Source of the DNA: SZUA-36 sp963727635 | GTDB taxonomy: Bacteria; Pseudomonadota; Gammaproteobacteria; Xanthomonadales; SZUA-36 | DNA length: 64,000 nt | Direction: 5' to 3' | Assembly (NCBI GenBank): GCA_963727635.1 | Contig: CAVSHP010000016.1 | Coordinates: forward strand, 186,001 to 250,000 | Shown: positions 1-9,936 of the stretch, in pieces | Position numbering within the stretch: the stretch's first letter is position 1 | Layout: the number at the start of each line of letters is the position of its first letter | The notes under the pieces: model-generated | The model's database searches: none | Told to the model about the DNA's origin: nothing | Seen by the model: the letters and a program-made list of their open reading frames with translations, nothing else | Position numbers and translations under genes: made by a program

Positions 1-1432
1 AACCCAGCATGGCCATTTCACCGAAGTACTCCTTCGCCAGGTTATCAGTTGAAAGCGCTGCTGTATGGTAGGTCGGCAATGTAATCAGGTGATGGAAGAT
101 ACCGGCGTCACGCGCAGCTTCAGCCTGGAAAGTACGGATCCTGTCGTCCGCGGATTTGCCGAGTTCACTTTCATCATAGTCCGCGCTCATCAGTTGTGCG
201 CGATCGTAGGCTGACAGGTCCTTGCCCTGCTTGCTCCACTCATCAAATACCTGCTGACGGAAGTTCAGTGTCCAGTTGAAGGACGGGCTGTTGTTGTACA
301 CCAGCTTGGCATTGGGAATGACCTTGCGAATGCGATCGACCATGCTGGCGATCTGGCCGATATGGGGCTTCTCGGTCTCGATCCAGATCATGTCGGCACC
401 ATTTTGCAGTGAGGTGATGCAGTCTAGGACACACCGATCCGCACCGGTACCGCTGCGGAACTGGAATAATCCGGATTCCAGCCGCTTGGGACGCAGCAGT
501 TTGCCATCGCGTTTCAGAACAACATCACCATTGCTCATCTCTTCCAGGTGGATTTCCTCGCAGTCGAGGAACGAGTTGTACTGGTCACCTAAATCACCCG
601 GTTCGTGGGTCACCGCGATCTGCTTGGTCAGACCGGCGCCGAGGGAGTCGGTGCGCGCTACGATGACGCCATTGTCAACACCCAGTTCCAAAAATGCGTA
701 ACGAACCGCGTTGATCTTGGCCAGGAAATCGGAATGCGGAACGGTGACCTTGCCATCCTGGTGACCGCATTGTTTTTCATCGGATACCTGGTTTTCGATC
801 TGGATACAGCAGGCGCCGGCTTCGATCATCTGCTTGGCCAGCAGATAGGTGGCCTCCGCGTTGCCAAAGCCGGCATCGATGTCGGCAATGATGGGTACGA
901 CGTGTGTTTCAAAATTATCGATCTTTTTGAGGATCCCGGCTTCCCTGACAGCATCACCGGCTTCCCGGGCCGCATCCAGTTCACGGAACAGCAGGTTCAA
1001 CTCACGCGAGTCAGCCTGACGCAGAAAGGTGTAAAGCTCCTCGATCAGTGCAGAGACCGTGGTTTTCTCATGCATGGACTGATCAGGCAGCGGGCCAAAC
1101 TCAGAACGCAGCGCGGCGACCATCCAGCCGGACAGGTACAGATACTTCTTCCTGGTGCTGCCAAAGTGCTTCTTGATGGAAATCATTTTTTGCTGGCCAA
1201 TGAAACCATGCCAACAGCCCAGTGACTGCGTAAACTGGGATGAATCGGCATCGTACTCCGCCATGTCACGACGCATGATGTCGGCCGTGTAGCGGGCAAT
1301 ATCCAGACCGGTCCTGAACCTGTTCTGGGCACGCATACGGGCCGCGGATTCAGGGTTAATGGCATCCCAGGCGCTGCCTGCAGCTTTACAAACGCCTTCC
1401 AGTGAGATGATGTCGTCAGAAAATTTTGACAT
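1..1432 (-). CDS. aceA: Isocitrate lyase, large type (3' end beyond window)
   Basis: Cleaves isocitrate to glyoxylate and succinate, the first step of the glyoxylate shunt, in the cytoplasm. The reading frame is open from the ATG at 1432 to the window edge (about 477 residues). The catalytic loop KQCGH lies at residues 220-224, in the form found in the roughly 530-residue enzymes of Pseudomonas and Acinetobacter rather than the shorter E. coli type. About 50 C-terminal residues lie outside the window. It follows aceB by 43 bp on the same strand, so the two shunt enzymes probably form an operon. No frameshift is seen in this part. Confidence 0.95.
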   Translation of the reverse strand, partial: MSKFSDDIISLEGVCKAAGSAWDAINPESAARMRAQNRFRTGLDIARYTADIMRRDMAEYDADSSQFTQSLGCWHGFIGQQKMISIKKHFGSTRKKYLYLSGWMVAALRSEFGPLPDQSMHEKTTVSALIEELYTFLRQADSRELNLLFRELDAAREAGDAVREAGILKKIDNFETHVVPIIADIDAGFGNAEATYLLAKQMIEAGACCIQIENQVSDEKQCGHQDGKVTVPHSDFLAKINAVRYAFLELGVDNGVIVARTDSLGAGLTKQIAVTHEPGDLGDQYNSFLDCEEIHLEEMSNGDVVLKRDGKLLRPKRLESGLFQFRSGTGADRCVLDCITSLQNGADMIWIETEKPHIGQIASMVDRIRKVIPNAKLVYNNSPSFNWTLNFRQQVFDEWSKQGKDLSAYDRAQLMSADYDESELGKSADDRIRTFQAEAARDAGIFHHLITLPTYHTAALSTDNLAKEYFGEMAMLG

Positions 1433-1475
1433 GATGAATCCTTTTACTCTATTGAAATATAAGTTTAATTACAGG

Positions 1476-3078
1476 TTAATCGCTAAGTTGTTCATAGGCC
1501 GGCAGGGTCAAAAACTCGTCCATTTCCGGCTTGTTTGTCATGCTCTGCAGCAGGTCGGCCGCCTCGATGATAAAACGGCTGAAATCATCCGGCACGGAGG
1601 ATGCGAGACGCGTCTTTATTTCGGCAAATAATCCATCCAGCCAGCCCTGGCTGATCGCTCGGCCGTCATCCAGTTGTGCACCGTGTTTCAGCCATTGCCA
1701 TAACTGTGATCTGCTGATCTCGGCGGTCGCCGCATCTTCCATCAGGTTGTCGATCGGCACACAACCGTTACCCGACAGCCACGCCGCCAGGTACTGGATG
1801 GCAACGCGGATGTTCTTGCGCACACCGTCCTCGGTGATGGTGCCCGCGCTCGGTGTAATAAGTAACTGTGGATTAACCCTGAAATCCGCGAGTTTGCGCT
1901 CGATCTGGTTGGGACCCTTGAGCACCTTGTCAAACTCGGCACGCGACAGCGGTTCCAGACCCGGATGCGCCACCCAGGTGCCATCGTGACCGTTAGTTGG
2001 CTTCACGTTCCTTGTCGATACGGACCTTTTCCATGGCCGTGGCATTGGCTGCATCGTCACCACGGATCGGAATCTGCGCGGCCATGCCGCCCATGGCAAA
2101 TGCGCCGTGCGCGTGGCAGGTCTGGATCAGTAATTTCGAATAGTTGGCCAAAAACGGTACGGTCATGCCGACCTGGTCGCGGTCGGGCAGTACCCGCTCC
2201 GGTTGGTTACGGAAGGTCTTGATGTAACTGAAGATGTAATCCCAGCGACCGCAATTTAGACCGAGGATCCGGTCTCTGAGCGCATAGAGAATCTCGTGCA
2301 TCTGGAACACCGCCGGCAGGGTTTCAATCAGCAGTGTCACACGGACGGTTCCATGTTCCATTCCCAGTCGCTTCTCGGACCAGGCGATGACTTTCTCCCA
2401 CCAGGCTGCCTCCATGTAGTGCTGCAGCTTGGGGATATAAAAATAAGGCCGGCTGCCGCGTTTGAGCAACTCCGCATGGTTGTGAAACAGGTACAGGCCA
2501 AAATCGAGAAAGACACCGTGTATGGGTACGCCGGCCAGTTTTACATGCCGTTCCGGCAGGTGCAGGCCACGTGGACGGACCATCAATATCGCGGTCCTGT
2601 CGTCGAGCGCGTAACTTTTCCCTTCCGCCGTGGTGAAATCTACCTGGCGGCGAATGGCATCGCGAAGGTTAACCTGGCCATCGATCACATTTGGCCAGGT
2701 GGGTGCCGTGGAGTCTTCAAAATCCGCCATGTAGACCTGTGCACCTGAATTAAGTGCATTGATGACCATCTTGCGCGTTACCGGACCGGTAATCTCGGTG
2801 CGCCGGTCTGCAACTTCTGCCGGGATGGGAGCGACCTGCCAATCGCCTTCGCGTACTTCACTGGTGCCCATATCAAAGTCCGGAACTGCACCTTCGTCAA
2901 ACTCCAGTTGACGCTGTTCACGCGCCACCAGTAATTCGGTCAGTTCGGGTGTGAAGCCTGCCGCCAGTTCGGCCAGGAATGCCAGCGCCTCTGGTGTCAG
3001 GATGGTTTTATCCTCGGCCGACAACGCTTCGGTAAGTTCGAGTTCGGGGTGAGTCGGGTGCTCGGTTGGCAGGTTCAT
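1476..3078 (-). CDS. aceB: Malate synthase A, frameshifted
   Basis: Condenses glyoxylate with acetyl-CoA to malate, the second step of the glyoxylate shunt. The N-terminal part has the malate synthase A signatures (MVRPRGLHLPERH, then KVRIDKEREA) and the C-terminal part continues with NGHDGTWVAHPG. These two parts are in different frames: the first runs into TAA near 1996, and the family sequence resumes one frame away, so there is a one-base indel at about 1995-2005. The combined length of about 530 residues is normal for the family. I chose the ATG at 3078, because the codon three positions upstream is TTG. Frameshifts occur in other housekeeping genes of this window, so a sequence error is likelier than gene loss. 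Confidence 0.9.
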
Positions 3079-3197
3079 CGGGGTCAAATCCCTGTTTGTT
3101 CAGTACATGCTTCAAGAATACCTATAAATCTTTAACTTTGACAATATAAATGTTTAAATATCTATTATTAATAATTTTAATAATTTATATCATTGAA

Positions 3198-4139
3198 TTG
3201 AAACGAAAACCCATCCAATACTACAAAGGTAATACACTGAAACAACTCAGGGCGTTTTGCTCCGTGGCACGCACCGGCAAGATGACCGACGCCGCGGACG
3301 AGATGTTTCTGAGCCAGTCCGCCATCAGTCTCCAGATCAAGGCTCTGGAAGCGGAAATGGACGCGATTCTGTTTGAACGCCGCGGTCCGCGTATTCAATT
3401 AACCCCGCATGGCAAAAAATTGCTCGATATGGTCAGACCGATCGTCGAGGGTATGGATGGCCTCAAGGAGCGTTTTGACAAGGAAGTCCGCGGCAATCTC
3501 GAATCGGGCAAGGTGGTCATTGCCGCAGGTGAATCGACCATCATGTACATCCTGCCGCAACTGTTGTCGAGCTACCGCGAGGCCTTTCCGAAAATCCAGG
3601 TTGAACTGCGCAACGTCACCGGCCGTGACGGCCTGGCGATGATCCGCCAGGATGAAGTCGATTTCGCCGTCGGTTCAATGCTCGATGTCCCCAGCGACAT
3701 CAGTTACGAACCGCTCTACACCTTCGACCCGGCGCTGATCATGCCGCGTGGCCATGCCCTCGCCGCCAAGAAAAATATCCAGATGAAGGACATCGCCCCT
3801 TACGGCCTGATACTCCCGCCACGCCGCCTGACCACCTGGCGCATGGTGGACCGGATATTCCAGCAGCATGGCATACCGTTCAATGTCGTACTGGAGGTCG
3901 GCGGTTGGGAAGTCATCAAACGCTATGTCGAGCTGGATTTCGGTATTTCGATCACGACGGGTATCTGTCTGCGCCGGGAAGACCCGTTGGTGGTCAAGAA
4001 CATGAGCCGCTTTTTTCCCAAGCGCTCCTATGGAATCGTGGTCCGGCGGGGCAAGCACCTGTCGCTGGCGGCATTGACCTTTCTCGAAGTGATGAAAGAG
4101 GCATCAATTGTAGACCTGCCTTACATGGAAGGGCGCTAG
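3198..4139 (+). CDS. LysR-family regulator divergent from aceBA
   Basis: LysR-type transcriptional regulator with an N-terminal winged helix-turn-helix (LKQLRAFCSVARTGKMTDAA, then LSQSAISLQIKALE) and a C-terminal substrate-binding domain. It is divergent from aceB across a short AT-rich spacer, so it is a plausible regulator of the shunt or of itself; this is inferred from position only. The frame is open from an ATG at 3150, but that would add 16 hydrophobic residues encoded by AT-rich spacer DNA. The TTG at 3198, giving a (M)KRKPIQYYKG start, looks more natural. The effector is unknown. Confidence 0.85.
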   Translation: MKRKPIQYYKGNTLKQLRAFCSVARTGKMTDAADEMFLSQSAISLQIKALEAEMDAILFERRGPRIQLTPHGKKLLDMVRPIVEGMDGLKERFDKEVRGNLESGKVVIAAGESTIMYILPQLLSSYREAFPKIQVELRNVTGRDGLAMIRQDEVDFAVGSMLDVPSDISYEPLYTFDPALIMPRGHALAAKKNIQMKDIAPYGLILPPRRLTTWRMVDRIFQQHGIPFNVVLEVGGWEVIKRYVELDFGISITTGICLRREDPLVVKNMSRFFPKRSYGIVVRRGKHLSLAALTFLEVMKEASIVDLPYMEGR

Positions 4140-4279
4140 CCCGCGAGAATAAACGGGTCAGTTTCATTACTGTCTCTCCTAATCTGAATTTCCCATGCCC
4201 AAGCAAAGGCCCCGTTTCGGAATGGCTGGTGCTGACCACGATTGGACATTGTTTCGATTTCTGTATGGGCGCCAAGGCC

Positions 4280-4374
4280 GTGCAGTACCTTACTTCAGGA
4301 CTCGCTGTGAACCATCCATGGGCGCTCGATACTCGACTTCCTGTCTCGTACGGTCCTGAAGTAAGGTACTGCAC
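4280..4374 (-). repeat. Hairpin element A: perfect 22-bp stem, conserved loop
   Basis: Positions 4280-4301 and 4353-4374 are perfect reverse complements (22 bp) around a 51-base loop. Read on the minus strand, the loop begins CGTACGAGACAGGAAG and closely matches the loop of hairpin B at 4442-4543. The stems of A and B are unrelated except for the CAGGAC next to the loop. The sequence on either side (4140-4279 and 4375-4441) holds no gene I can support. It could be a small mobile or structured-RNA element. Confidence 0.85.
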
Positions 4375-4441
4375 ACCCTCGCCGCTGTGCGTAAACATAG
4401 GTCAATGGTTCCTGACAGACTGGCACGGCGGTTGCCGGACG

Positions 4442-4543
4442 CTGGGGCGGGTAGTTATTGCCAGGACCGTACGAGGCAGGAAGCCGAGTCCGAGCGACAC
4501 AGGATGTGCTTGAGCGCGTCCTGGTAATAACTACCCGCTCCAG
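4442..4543 (+). repeat. Hairpin element B: 26-bp stem, same loop as A
   Basis: Positions 4442-4467 and 4518-4543 pair over 26 bp with two differences, around a 50-base loop that begins CGTACGAGGCAGGAAG. It lies in the opposite orientation to hairpin A, 67 bp away. The loop is conserved between the two copies while the stem sequence is not. This is the reverse of an ordinary MITE, where the terminal repeats are conserved. Confidence 0.85.
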
Positions 4544-4590
4544 TGTCCCCACCAGATTAAGTGAGACAGAAATGGGTCGGGGCCAATTAA

Positions 4591-4623
4591 AGGGTCAGGT
4601 TCGGAAAAATGAACCTGACCCCT
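4591..4623 (-). terminator. Hairpin downstream of amtB
   Basis: AGGGTCAGGTTC at 4591-4602 pairs with GAACCTGACCCCT at 4611-4623. On the minus strand this stem-loop lies just past the amtB stop codon and is followed by TTTAATT, so it can act as a terminator. The GGGTCAGGTTC palindrome also resembles REP-like repeats found near RAYT transposases in gammaproteobacteria; no RAYT gene is present here. Confidence 0.6.
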
Positions 4624-4633
4624 TTCCAGGCAA

Positions 4634-5929
4634 CTACAGGTTGTAGCCCCTCTCGTCGTGCAGGACAAGATCCAGGCCTTCTTCCTCCTGCTCGTCAGTC
4701 ACCCGCAGGCCGATGACGGCATCGATGACCTTCAGCAGGATGAAACTGACAACACCGCAATAGATGATGGTCGCACCCGCACCAAGGAACTGCCTGGCAA
4801 CCTGGCCGCCGATGCTAACGCCCTCGGCCAGGCCGGAGCCGCCAAAGCCGGTATCCACGAAGACGCCGGTCAGAATCGCGCCTACGAAACCGCCGACGCC
4901 ATGCACGCCGAAGGCATCCAGTGAATCGTCGTAGCCAAAAGCCCGTTTCATTCTAACCACCGAAAGGTAGCATATGAGACCCGCTGCGAAACCTATGGCC
5001 AACGCCCCGATGGGTCCAACGAAGCCTGAAGCCGGGGTAATCGCCACCAGGCCCGCAACGGCGCCTGAAACCAGGCCAAGAGCGCTGGGTTTGCCGTGGC
5101 TCATCCATTCCAGGAACATCCAGGTCAGGGCGGCAGCAGCGGTGGCGACTTGAGTCACGACCATGGCCATGCCGGCGACGCCGTCGGCGGCCAATTCGCT
5201 GCCGGCGTTGAAGCCGAACCAGCCGACCCAGAGCATCCCGGCCCCGACCATTGTCAGGACAAGGTTGCTCGGTTTCATCGGATGTTGCGGGAACCCGCGC
5301 CGTTTGCCCATCACCAGTGCGGCTACCAGGCCCGCAACACCGGCATTGATGTGCACAACGGTGCCACCGGCGAAATCCAGCACGCCTTTCTCGCTGAGCC
5401 AGCCACCGCCCCATACCCAATGGGCAACCGGTGCGTAGACCAGCGTCACCCACAAGGTCATGAACCATAACATCGCGGAAAACTTCATGCGTTCGGCGAA
5501 TGCACCTACGATCAGCGCCGGTGTGATGATGGCAAACGTCAACTGGAACATCGAGAATACAGTTTCCGGGATTGTCCCGCTCAGCGTATCGGTGCCAATT
5601 CCGGCCATGAACGCCTTGTTGAGACCGCCTACGATGCCGCTGACGTCGTCGCCGAAAGCCATGCTGTACAAATAGCAGACCCACAAAATGGTGACCAGGC
5701 AGGTGATGGTGAAACACTGCATCATCACCGATAGCGCATTCTTGGCGCGGACCATGCCGGCATAGAACAACGAGAGTCCGGGGATCGTCATGAACAGCAC
5801 AAGCGCGGTAGAGGTGAGCATCCAGGCGGTGTCGCCGGAATTCAGTTGATCGTCAGCCAGGACGATTCCGGGTGCTATCACAAGCAGTAAAGTACTGATG
5901 GCATACGCGACTCTGGTTAAAGTTTTCAT
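4634..5929 (-). CDS. amtB: Ammonium transporter AmtB
   Basis: Inner-membrane ammonium channel of the Amt/Rh family. It is 431 residues long with an N-terminal signal peptide (cleavage near ALA in GIVLADD) followed by eleven or so membrane spans. The conserved acidic and twin-histidine residues are visible as D185, H193 and H343, in the motifs LDFAGGTVVHINAG and HGVGGFVGA. It starts 15 bp after glnK on the same strand, the usual glnK-amtB operon in which GlnK docks on and closes AmtB when nitrogen is plentiful. Expression should follow the NtrC/sigma-54 promoter upstream of glnK. Confidence 0.97.
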   Translation of the reverse strand: MKTLTRVAYAISTLLLVIAPGIVLADDQLNSGDTAWMLTSTALVLFMTIPGLSLFYAGMVRAKNALSVMMQCFTITCLVTILWVCYLYSMAFGDDVSGIVGGLNKAFMAGIGTDTLSGTIPETVFSMFQLTFAIITPALIVGAFAERMKFSAMLWFMTLWVTLVYAPVAHWVWGGGWLSEKGVLDFAGGTVVHINAGVAGLVAALVMGKRRGFPQHPMKPSNLVLTMVGAGMLWVGWFGFNAGSELAADGVAGMAMVVTQVATAAAALTWMFLEWMSHGKPSALGLVSGAVAGLVAITPASGFVGPIGALAIGFAAGLICYLSVVRMKRAFGYDDSLDAFGVHGVGGFVGAILTGVFVDTGFGGSGLAEGVSIGGQVARQFLGAGATIIYCGVVSFILLKVIDAVIGLRVTDEQEEEGLDLVLHDERGYNL

Positions 5930-5944
5930 TCTTTTGCTTCTCCC

Positions 5945-6283
5945 TCAGATGGCCTGTGCGCCGGTTTCGCCAGTACGGATACGCACGACTTCTTCAAGTT
6001 TGTGCACAAACACTTTGCCGTCGCCGATTTTTCCGGTTGATGCCGACTGCACGATCGCTTCGACGACCCGTTCGACGAGATCATCGGTAACTGCCGTTTC
6101 GACCTTGATCTTGGGCAGGAAATCAACGGTGTACTCGGCGCCCCGATAAAGTTCGGTATGGCCCTTCTGACGACCGAAACCCTTGACCTCGGTCACCGTG
6201 ATACCGTTGACACCGACCTGTGACAGGGCGTCGCGAACATCGTCAAGCTTGAATGGTTTAATTATCGCTGTGACTAAGTGCAT
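5945..6283 (-). CDS. glnK: Nitrogen regulatory protein P-II
   Basis: A 112-residue P-II signal protein that binds ATP/ADP and 2-oxoglutarate and regulates AmtB. The T-loop is intact, with the uridylylation site Tyr51 in YRGAEYTVDF, and the C-terminal P-II signature is KIGDGKVFV. It is first in an operon with amtB, which is why I call it GlnK rather than GlnB. A GGAATAATG stretch before the ATG provides a ribosome binding site. A sigma-54 promoter and an NtrC site lie upstream. Confidence 0.95.
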   Translation of the reverse strand: MHLVTAIIKPFKLDDVRDALSQVGVNGITVTEVKGFGRQKGHTELYRGAEYTVDFLPKIKVETAVTDDLVERVVEAIVQSASTGKIGDGKVFVHKLEEVVRIRTGETGAQAI

Positions 6284-6321
6284 TTCATTATTCCTTGCAT
6301 GGTTACGCGGTGCTTATCTAT

Positions 6322-6338
6322 ATGCAGGAATCAAGCCA
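6322..6338 (-). promoter_or_regulatory. Sigma-54 promoter of glnK-amtB
   Basis: The minus strand reads TGGCTTGATTCCTGCAT. This fits the sigma-54 -24/-12 consensus TGGCAC-N5-TTGCA/T with the invariant GG and GC exactly 10 bp apart. It would start transcription about 30 nt before the glnK ATG. Confidence 0.85.
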
Positions 6339-6434
6339 TCGCCAAATCTGGCCAAAAAACTGACATATGGCCGGCAAAATGCGCCTTTACAAATTCGGCA
6401 ACGGAAATCAGGAGAAATGAGAAGGATTTATTTG

Positions 6435-6451
6435 TGCACTATTTTGGTGCG
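6435..6451. promoter_or_regulatory. NtrC binding site upstream of glnK
   Basis: TGCACTATTTTGGTGCG is a near match to the NtrC enhancer consensus (TGCAC-N6-7-GTGCA type, as at the glnA enhancer of E. coli). It lies about 100 bp upstream of the sigma-54 promoter, the usual distance for an NtrC enhancer. Confidence 0.8.
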
Positions 6452-6507
6452 CATGTATTAAAGCGGTGCCCGGATTGGAACACCTATCCGGTTTTACGCA
6501 TGCTAGC

Positions 6508-6819
6508 CTAGTGTTCTTCGAAAAGCCGCCCGCTCGAAGATACCGGCAGCACCCAGTAAATAATGTCGGGAACCGGCAGGGATGCCTTCAACTTATTTAA
6601 AAGTGCTTCCAATAATCCGCTCTCCAATACAACTTCGAATTGCACCCGGTTGCGCCGTCCCTCAACCTGTTCGGCGATGGTCATGGCGCCGACCTGGCCA
6701 TGGCCGCGGGTCGGATATGATTGAAAACCCGGAATCTCGGCCGATCCCAGCAACAGGTCAACCACATCCTCTTCGAGGCTGGGTGGAATGTTCAATCTCA
6801 ACAGGCATTGTTGTTTCAT
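6508..6819 (-). CDS. DUF3240 family protein of the efflux operon
   Basis: A 103-residue cytoplasmic protein with the P-II-like fold expected of DUF3240, a family commonly encoded next to Cus/Czc-type RND pumps. The core reads LNIPPSLEEDVVDLLL near the start and ends with a VLPVSSSGRLFEE tail. It begins 6 bp after the RND pump gene on the same strand, so it is the last gene of the efflux operon. It may sense or buffer a metal or regulate the pump; this is inference from location. Confidence 0.75.
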   Translation of the reverse strand: MKQQCLLRLNIPPSLEEDVVDLLLGSAEIPGFQSYPTRGHGQVGAMTIAEQVEGRRNRVQFEVVLESGLLEALLNKLKASLPVPDIIYWVLPVSSSGRLFEEH

Positions 6820-6825
6820 TTCAGA

Positions 6826-9800
6826 TCAGACCTTTGTAAAGCGCCGGTATAACACCGGCAGTATAAATAGTGTCAGCGCAGTGCTGGTGATCAAGCCGCC
6901 GATGACGACGATCGCCAGCGGTCTTTGAATTTCCGAACCGGGCCCGGTCATGAACAAGAGTGGCAGCAGACCCAGCGCCGCGATGGATGCGGTCATCATC
7001 ACGGGACGCAAGCGCCGCTCGGAGCCCAACCTGACGACCTCGTTAATGGGTAATCCGCGGTCACGTAGCTGGTTAAAATAACTGACCATCACAACGCCGT
7101 TGAGCACGGCAATACCCATCAGCGCAATAAACCCGACGGATGCCGGTACCGACAGGTACTCGCCGGACAGTGCAAGCGCCAGCACCCCGCCGATCAGGGC
7201 GAGCGGCACATTGGCCAACACCAGGCCGGCCTGCGACGATCGAGCGGAAGGTTGAGAAAAGCAAAAGAAATATCAGCACCACCGCCGCAGGCACCACCAT
7301 CATCAGGCGTCGTGCAGCACGTTGCTGGTTCTCAAATTCACCGCCCCACTCCATGTGGTAGCCGGTCGGCAAGTCGATGACCTCACCAATTTTCAGACTG
7401 GGCCTCTTCGACAAAACTGACCAGGTCGCGGTCTTTCACGTTTGACATGACCACCACAAAACGGCGGCCCTGTTCGCGTTTAACCGAAACCGGGCCTTCC
7501 ACACGCTCGACCTCCACCAGCGTCGAGAGCGTTACATGGCCTCCGCCCGGGAGATTCAGCAGTTCCGAGGCAAACTTCTCCAGTGGATCAACATCGGCTT
7601 GCTTATAACGCAAAATGACTGGCACCCGCGCAGACCCTTCTATTACCGAACCCGCCGGCAAGCCTTCGACCAGGACTTTTACGTGATCCAGCACCTCGAG
7701 CAGGTCCACGCCATAGCGGCCGATCATGTCCCGCTTGGGCCGCAACACAATATATTGCATGCCTTCGTTAACACCGGTGAGGACATCCGTGCTGCCTTCA
7801 ATACCTTCCAGCACACCGGCCACCTCACCGGCCAGTCGATTCAGGACATCAAGATCCTGTCCAAAAATCTTGACCGCAAGGTCTCCCCTCGAGCCGGTTA
7901 ACATTTCGGAAACGCGCATGTCGATCGGCTGGGTAAACCCGTGGTTGATGCCCTTGAATTGCTCCAGCACCGCACGGATGGCATCTTCGAGCTCGGCCTT
8001 GGTTTCCATGCGCCACTCATCGTGCGGCTTCAATTCCAGGAACATATCGGTTTCATTCAGGCTCATTGGATCCATACCCAATTCATCCGAACCGGTACGC
8101 GCAACGATACGGCGGATTTCGGGCACCTGTTCTTTCAGTGCCTTTTCCACCATCTGGTCCATTTGCAGGGAAGTCTCCAGGTTGATGGAGGGCAGTTTTT
8201 CCAGCTGCACGATAATATCGCCCTCATCCATGCTCGGCATGAAAGTTTTACCGATAAACGGAAACGATATGATCGCCGCCGCCAACAGCGCCAGCGCCGG
8301 CAAGATCACGAGCCGCTCCTTTTCCAGCGCCTTGTTCAGCATCGGCCCATAGACCGCAGATAGCTTGCGTGGCAACCAGGGTTCCTCGTGAACACCCGAG
8401 GTGATCAGGAATGAGGCAAGCACCGGGATCACCGTCAGCGACAACAACAATGAGCCGGCAAGGGCGTATACGATGGTCAGCGCAACCGGGCTGAACAGCT
8501 TGCCTTCCAGACCCTGCAGCGAAAGCAGCGGCAGGAATACCAGGATGATGATCAGGATACCGGATGTCACCGGGATGGTGACGTCCTTCACCGCCCGGTA
8601 GATAACGTGTAAACGCGGCAGTATCTGGCCGCTGCTGCTCGACATCTTGGTGACGATGTTTTCGACCACCACCACCGCCGCATCGACCAGCAGGCCGATG
8701 GCAATTGCGAGACCGCCGAGGCTCATCAGGTTGGCCGACAAACCGGTTGCCTGCATGGCGATAAAAGTGACCATGGCCGACAGCGGCAGGATCAGGGCAA
8801 CGGTCAGCGCCGAGCGGAAATCCCCCAGGAACAGGCCCAGCAATATCAGCACCAGCACGACCGCTTCGACCAGCGCTTTTGACACCGTCGAGACCGCGCG
8901 GTTGACCAGGTGGCTGCGGTTGTAGAAGACGTTGATCGAAACATGCTCCGGCAGGCTGTCACGCAATTCATCCAGTTTTTCCTCGATACCGGTGATGACG
9001 TCACGGGCGTTGGCGCCACGCAGGCTCACCACCAGGCCTTCAACCACTTCGCCGCTGCCGTTTTCGGTAACCGCGCCATAGCGCTCCAGGCTGCCCAACG
9101 ACACATCTGCCACCATGCCTATGGTGATGAGTTTGCCTTCCCCGCTGCGCACCGGCGTGTTCTGAATCGATTCAATCCCGTCCAGGGCGCCTTCGGAACG
9201 CACCAGCAAGGCCTCTTCGCCCCGTCCAAGCCGGCCGGCGCCATCATTCTGGTTATTGCTTGCCAGCGCCTCGGATATATCGCCGGTGGTCACACCCAGC
9301 GCCAGCATTGCATCGGCTCTCGGACTGATGCTGTAGGTTTTGACCTTGCCGCCCAGGGCATTGACATCCGCCACCCCGGATACGGTGCGCAAGGCCGGAC
9401 GTATGACCCAGTCCAGCAGGTAACGCCGCTCGGTGATGGATAACTCAGAACTGTCCACCGTGAACATATACATTTCGCCCAACGGTGTACTCATCGGTGC
9501 AAGACCGCCAGTGACGCCTTCGGGCAGATCATCCCGCACCGCAGTCAGCCGTTCGGCCACCTGTTGGCGGGCCCAGTAGATATCGGTGCCCTCTTCAAAG
9601 TCCACCGTTATATCGGTCAGGGCATACTTGGCGATCGAGCGCAGCATGGTCTGGCGTTGCACACCCAGCAATTCAACTTCGATCAGACGTGTTATCCGTG
9701 ACTCCACCTCCTCGGGTGTCATGCCCGGTGCTTTCATGATGATTTTCACCTGGGTGGGTGAAATATCCGGGAAGGCATCAATCGGAATGGTGCTGAATGC

Positions 9801-9890
9801 ATACCAGCCTGCCGGAATCAATAAGCCCACCACCAGCAGCATCAACAGCCGTTGGGTCAGCGAAAAACGGACCAGGTTTGCCAACGACAT
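6826..9890 (-). CDS. RND heavy-metal efflux pump (CusA/CzcA family), two frameshifts
   Basis: Inner-membrane proton antiporter of a tripartite pump, about 1,020 residues when joined. The N-terminus is typical (membrane span, then FPDISPTQVKI) and the fourth span region reads GLAIAIGLLVDAAVVVVEN, the CusA/CzcA proton-relay area. Three consecutive frames carry the protein: N-terminus to about 7,395, a middle part with EVIDLPTGYHMEWGGEFENQ, and a C-terminal part from about 7,235 with LANVPLALIGG. Two small indels therefore break it. The metal (Cu/Ag versus Zn/Co/Cd) cannot be decided by eye. Adaptor, outer-membrane and DUF3240 genes flank it in one operon. Confidence 0.88.
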
Positions 9891-9936
9891 TAGTGTCCTC
9901 TCTCGCGTCCAATGACGCTTTCAGCAAGGCGGGACA

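Noticed and set aside
605..1225. Long plus-strand open frame (206 codons) inside aceA
   Set aside because: It is antisense to isocitrate lyase, whose frame and catalytic KQCGH motif are clear. No ribosome binding site or known domain.
3150..3197. ATG start for the LysR gene giving a hydrophobic N-terminus
   Set aside because: The extra residues come from AT-rich spacer DNA and do not match a LysR N-terminus. TTG at 3198 is more plausible.
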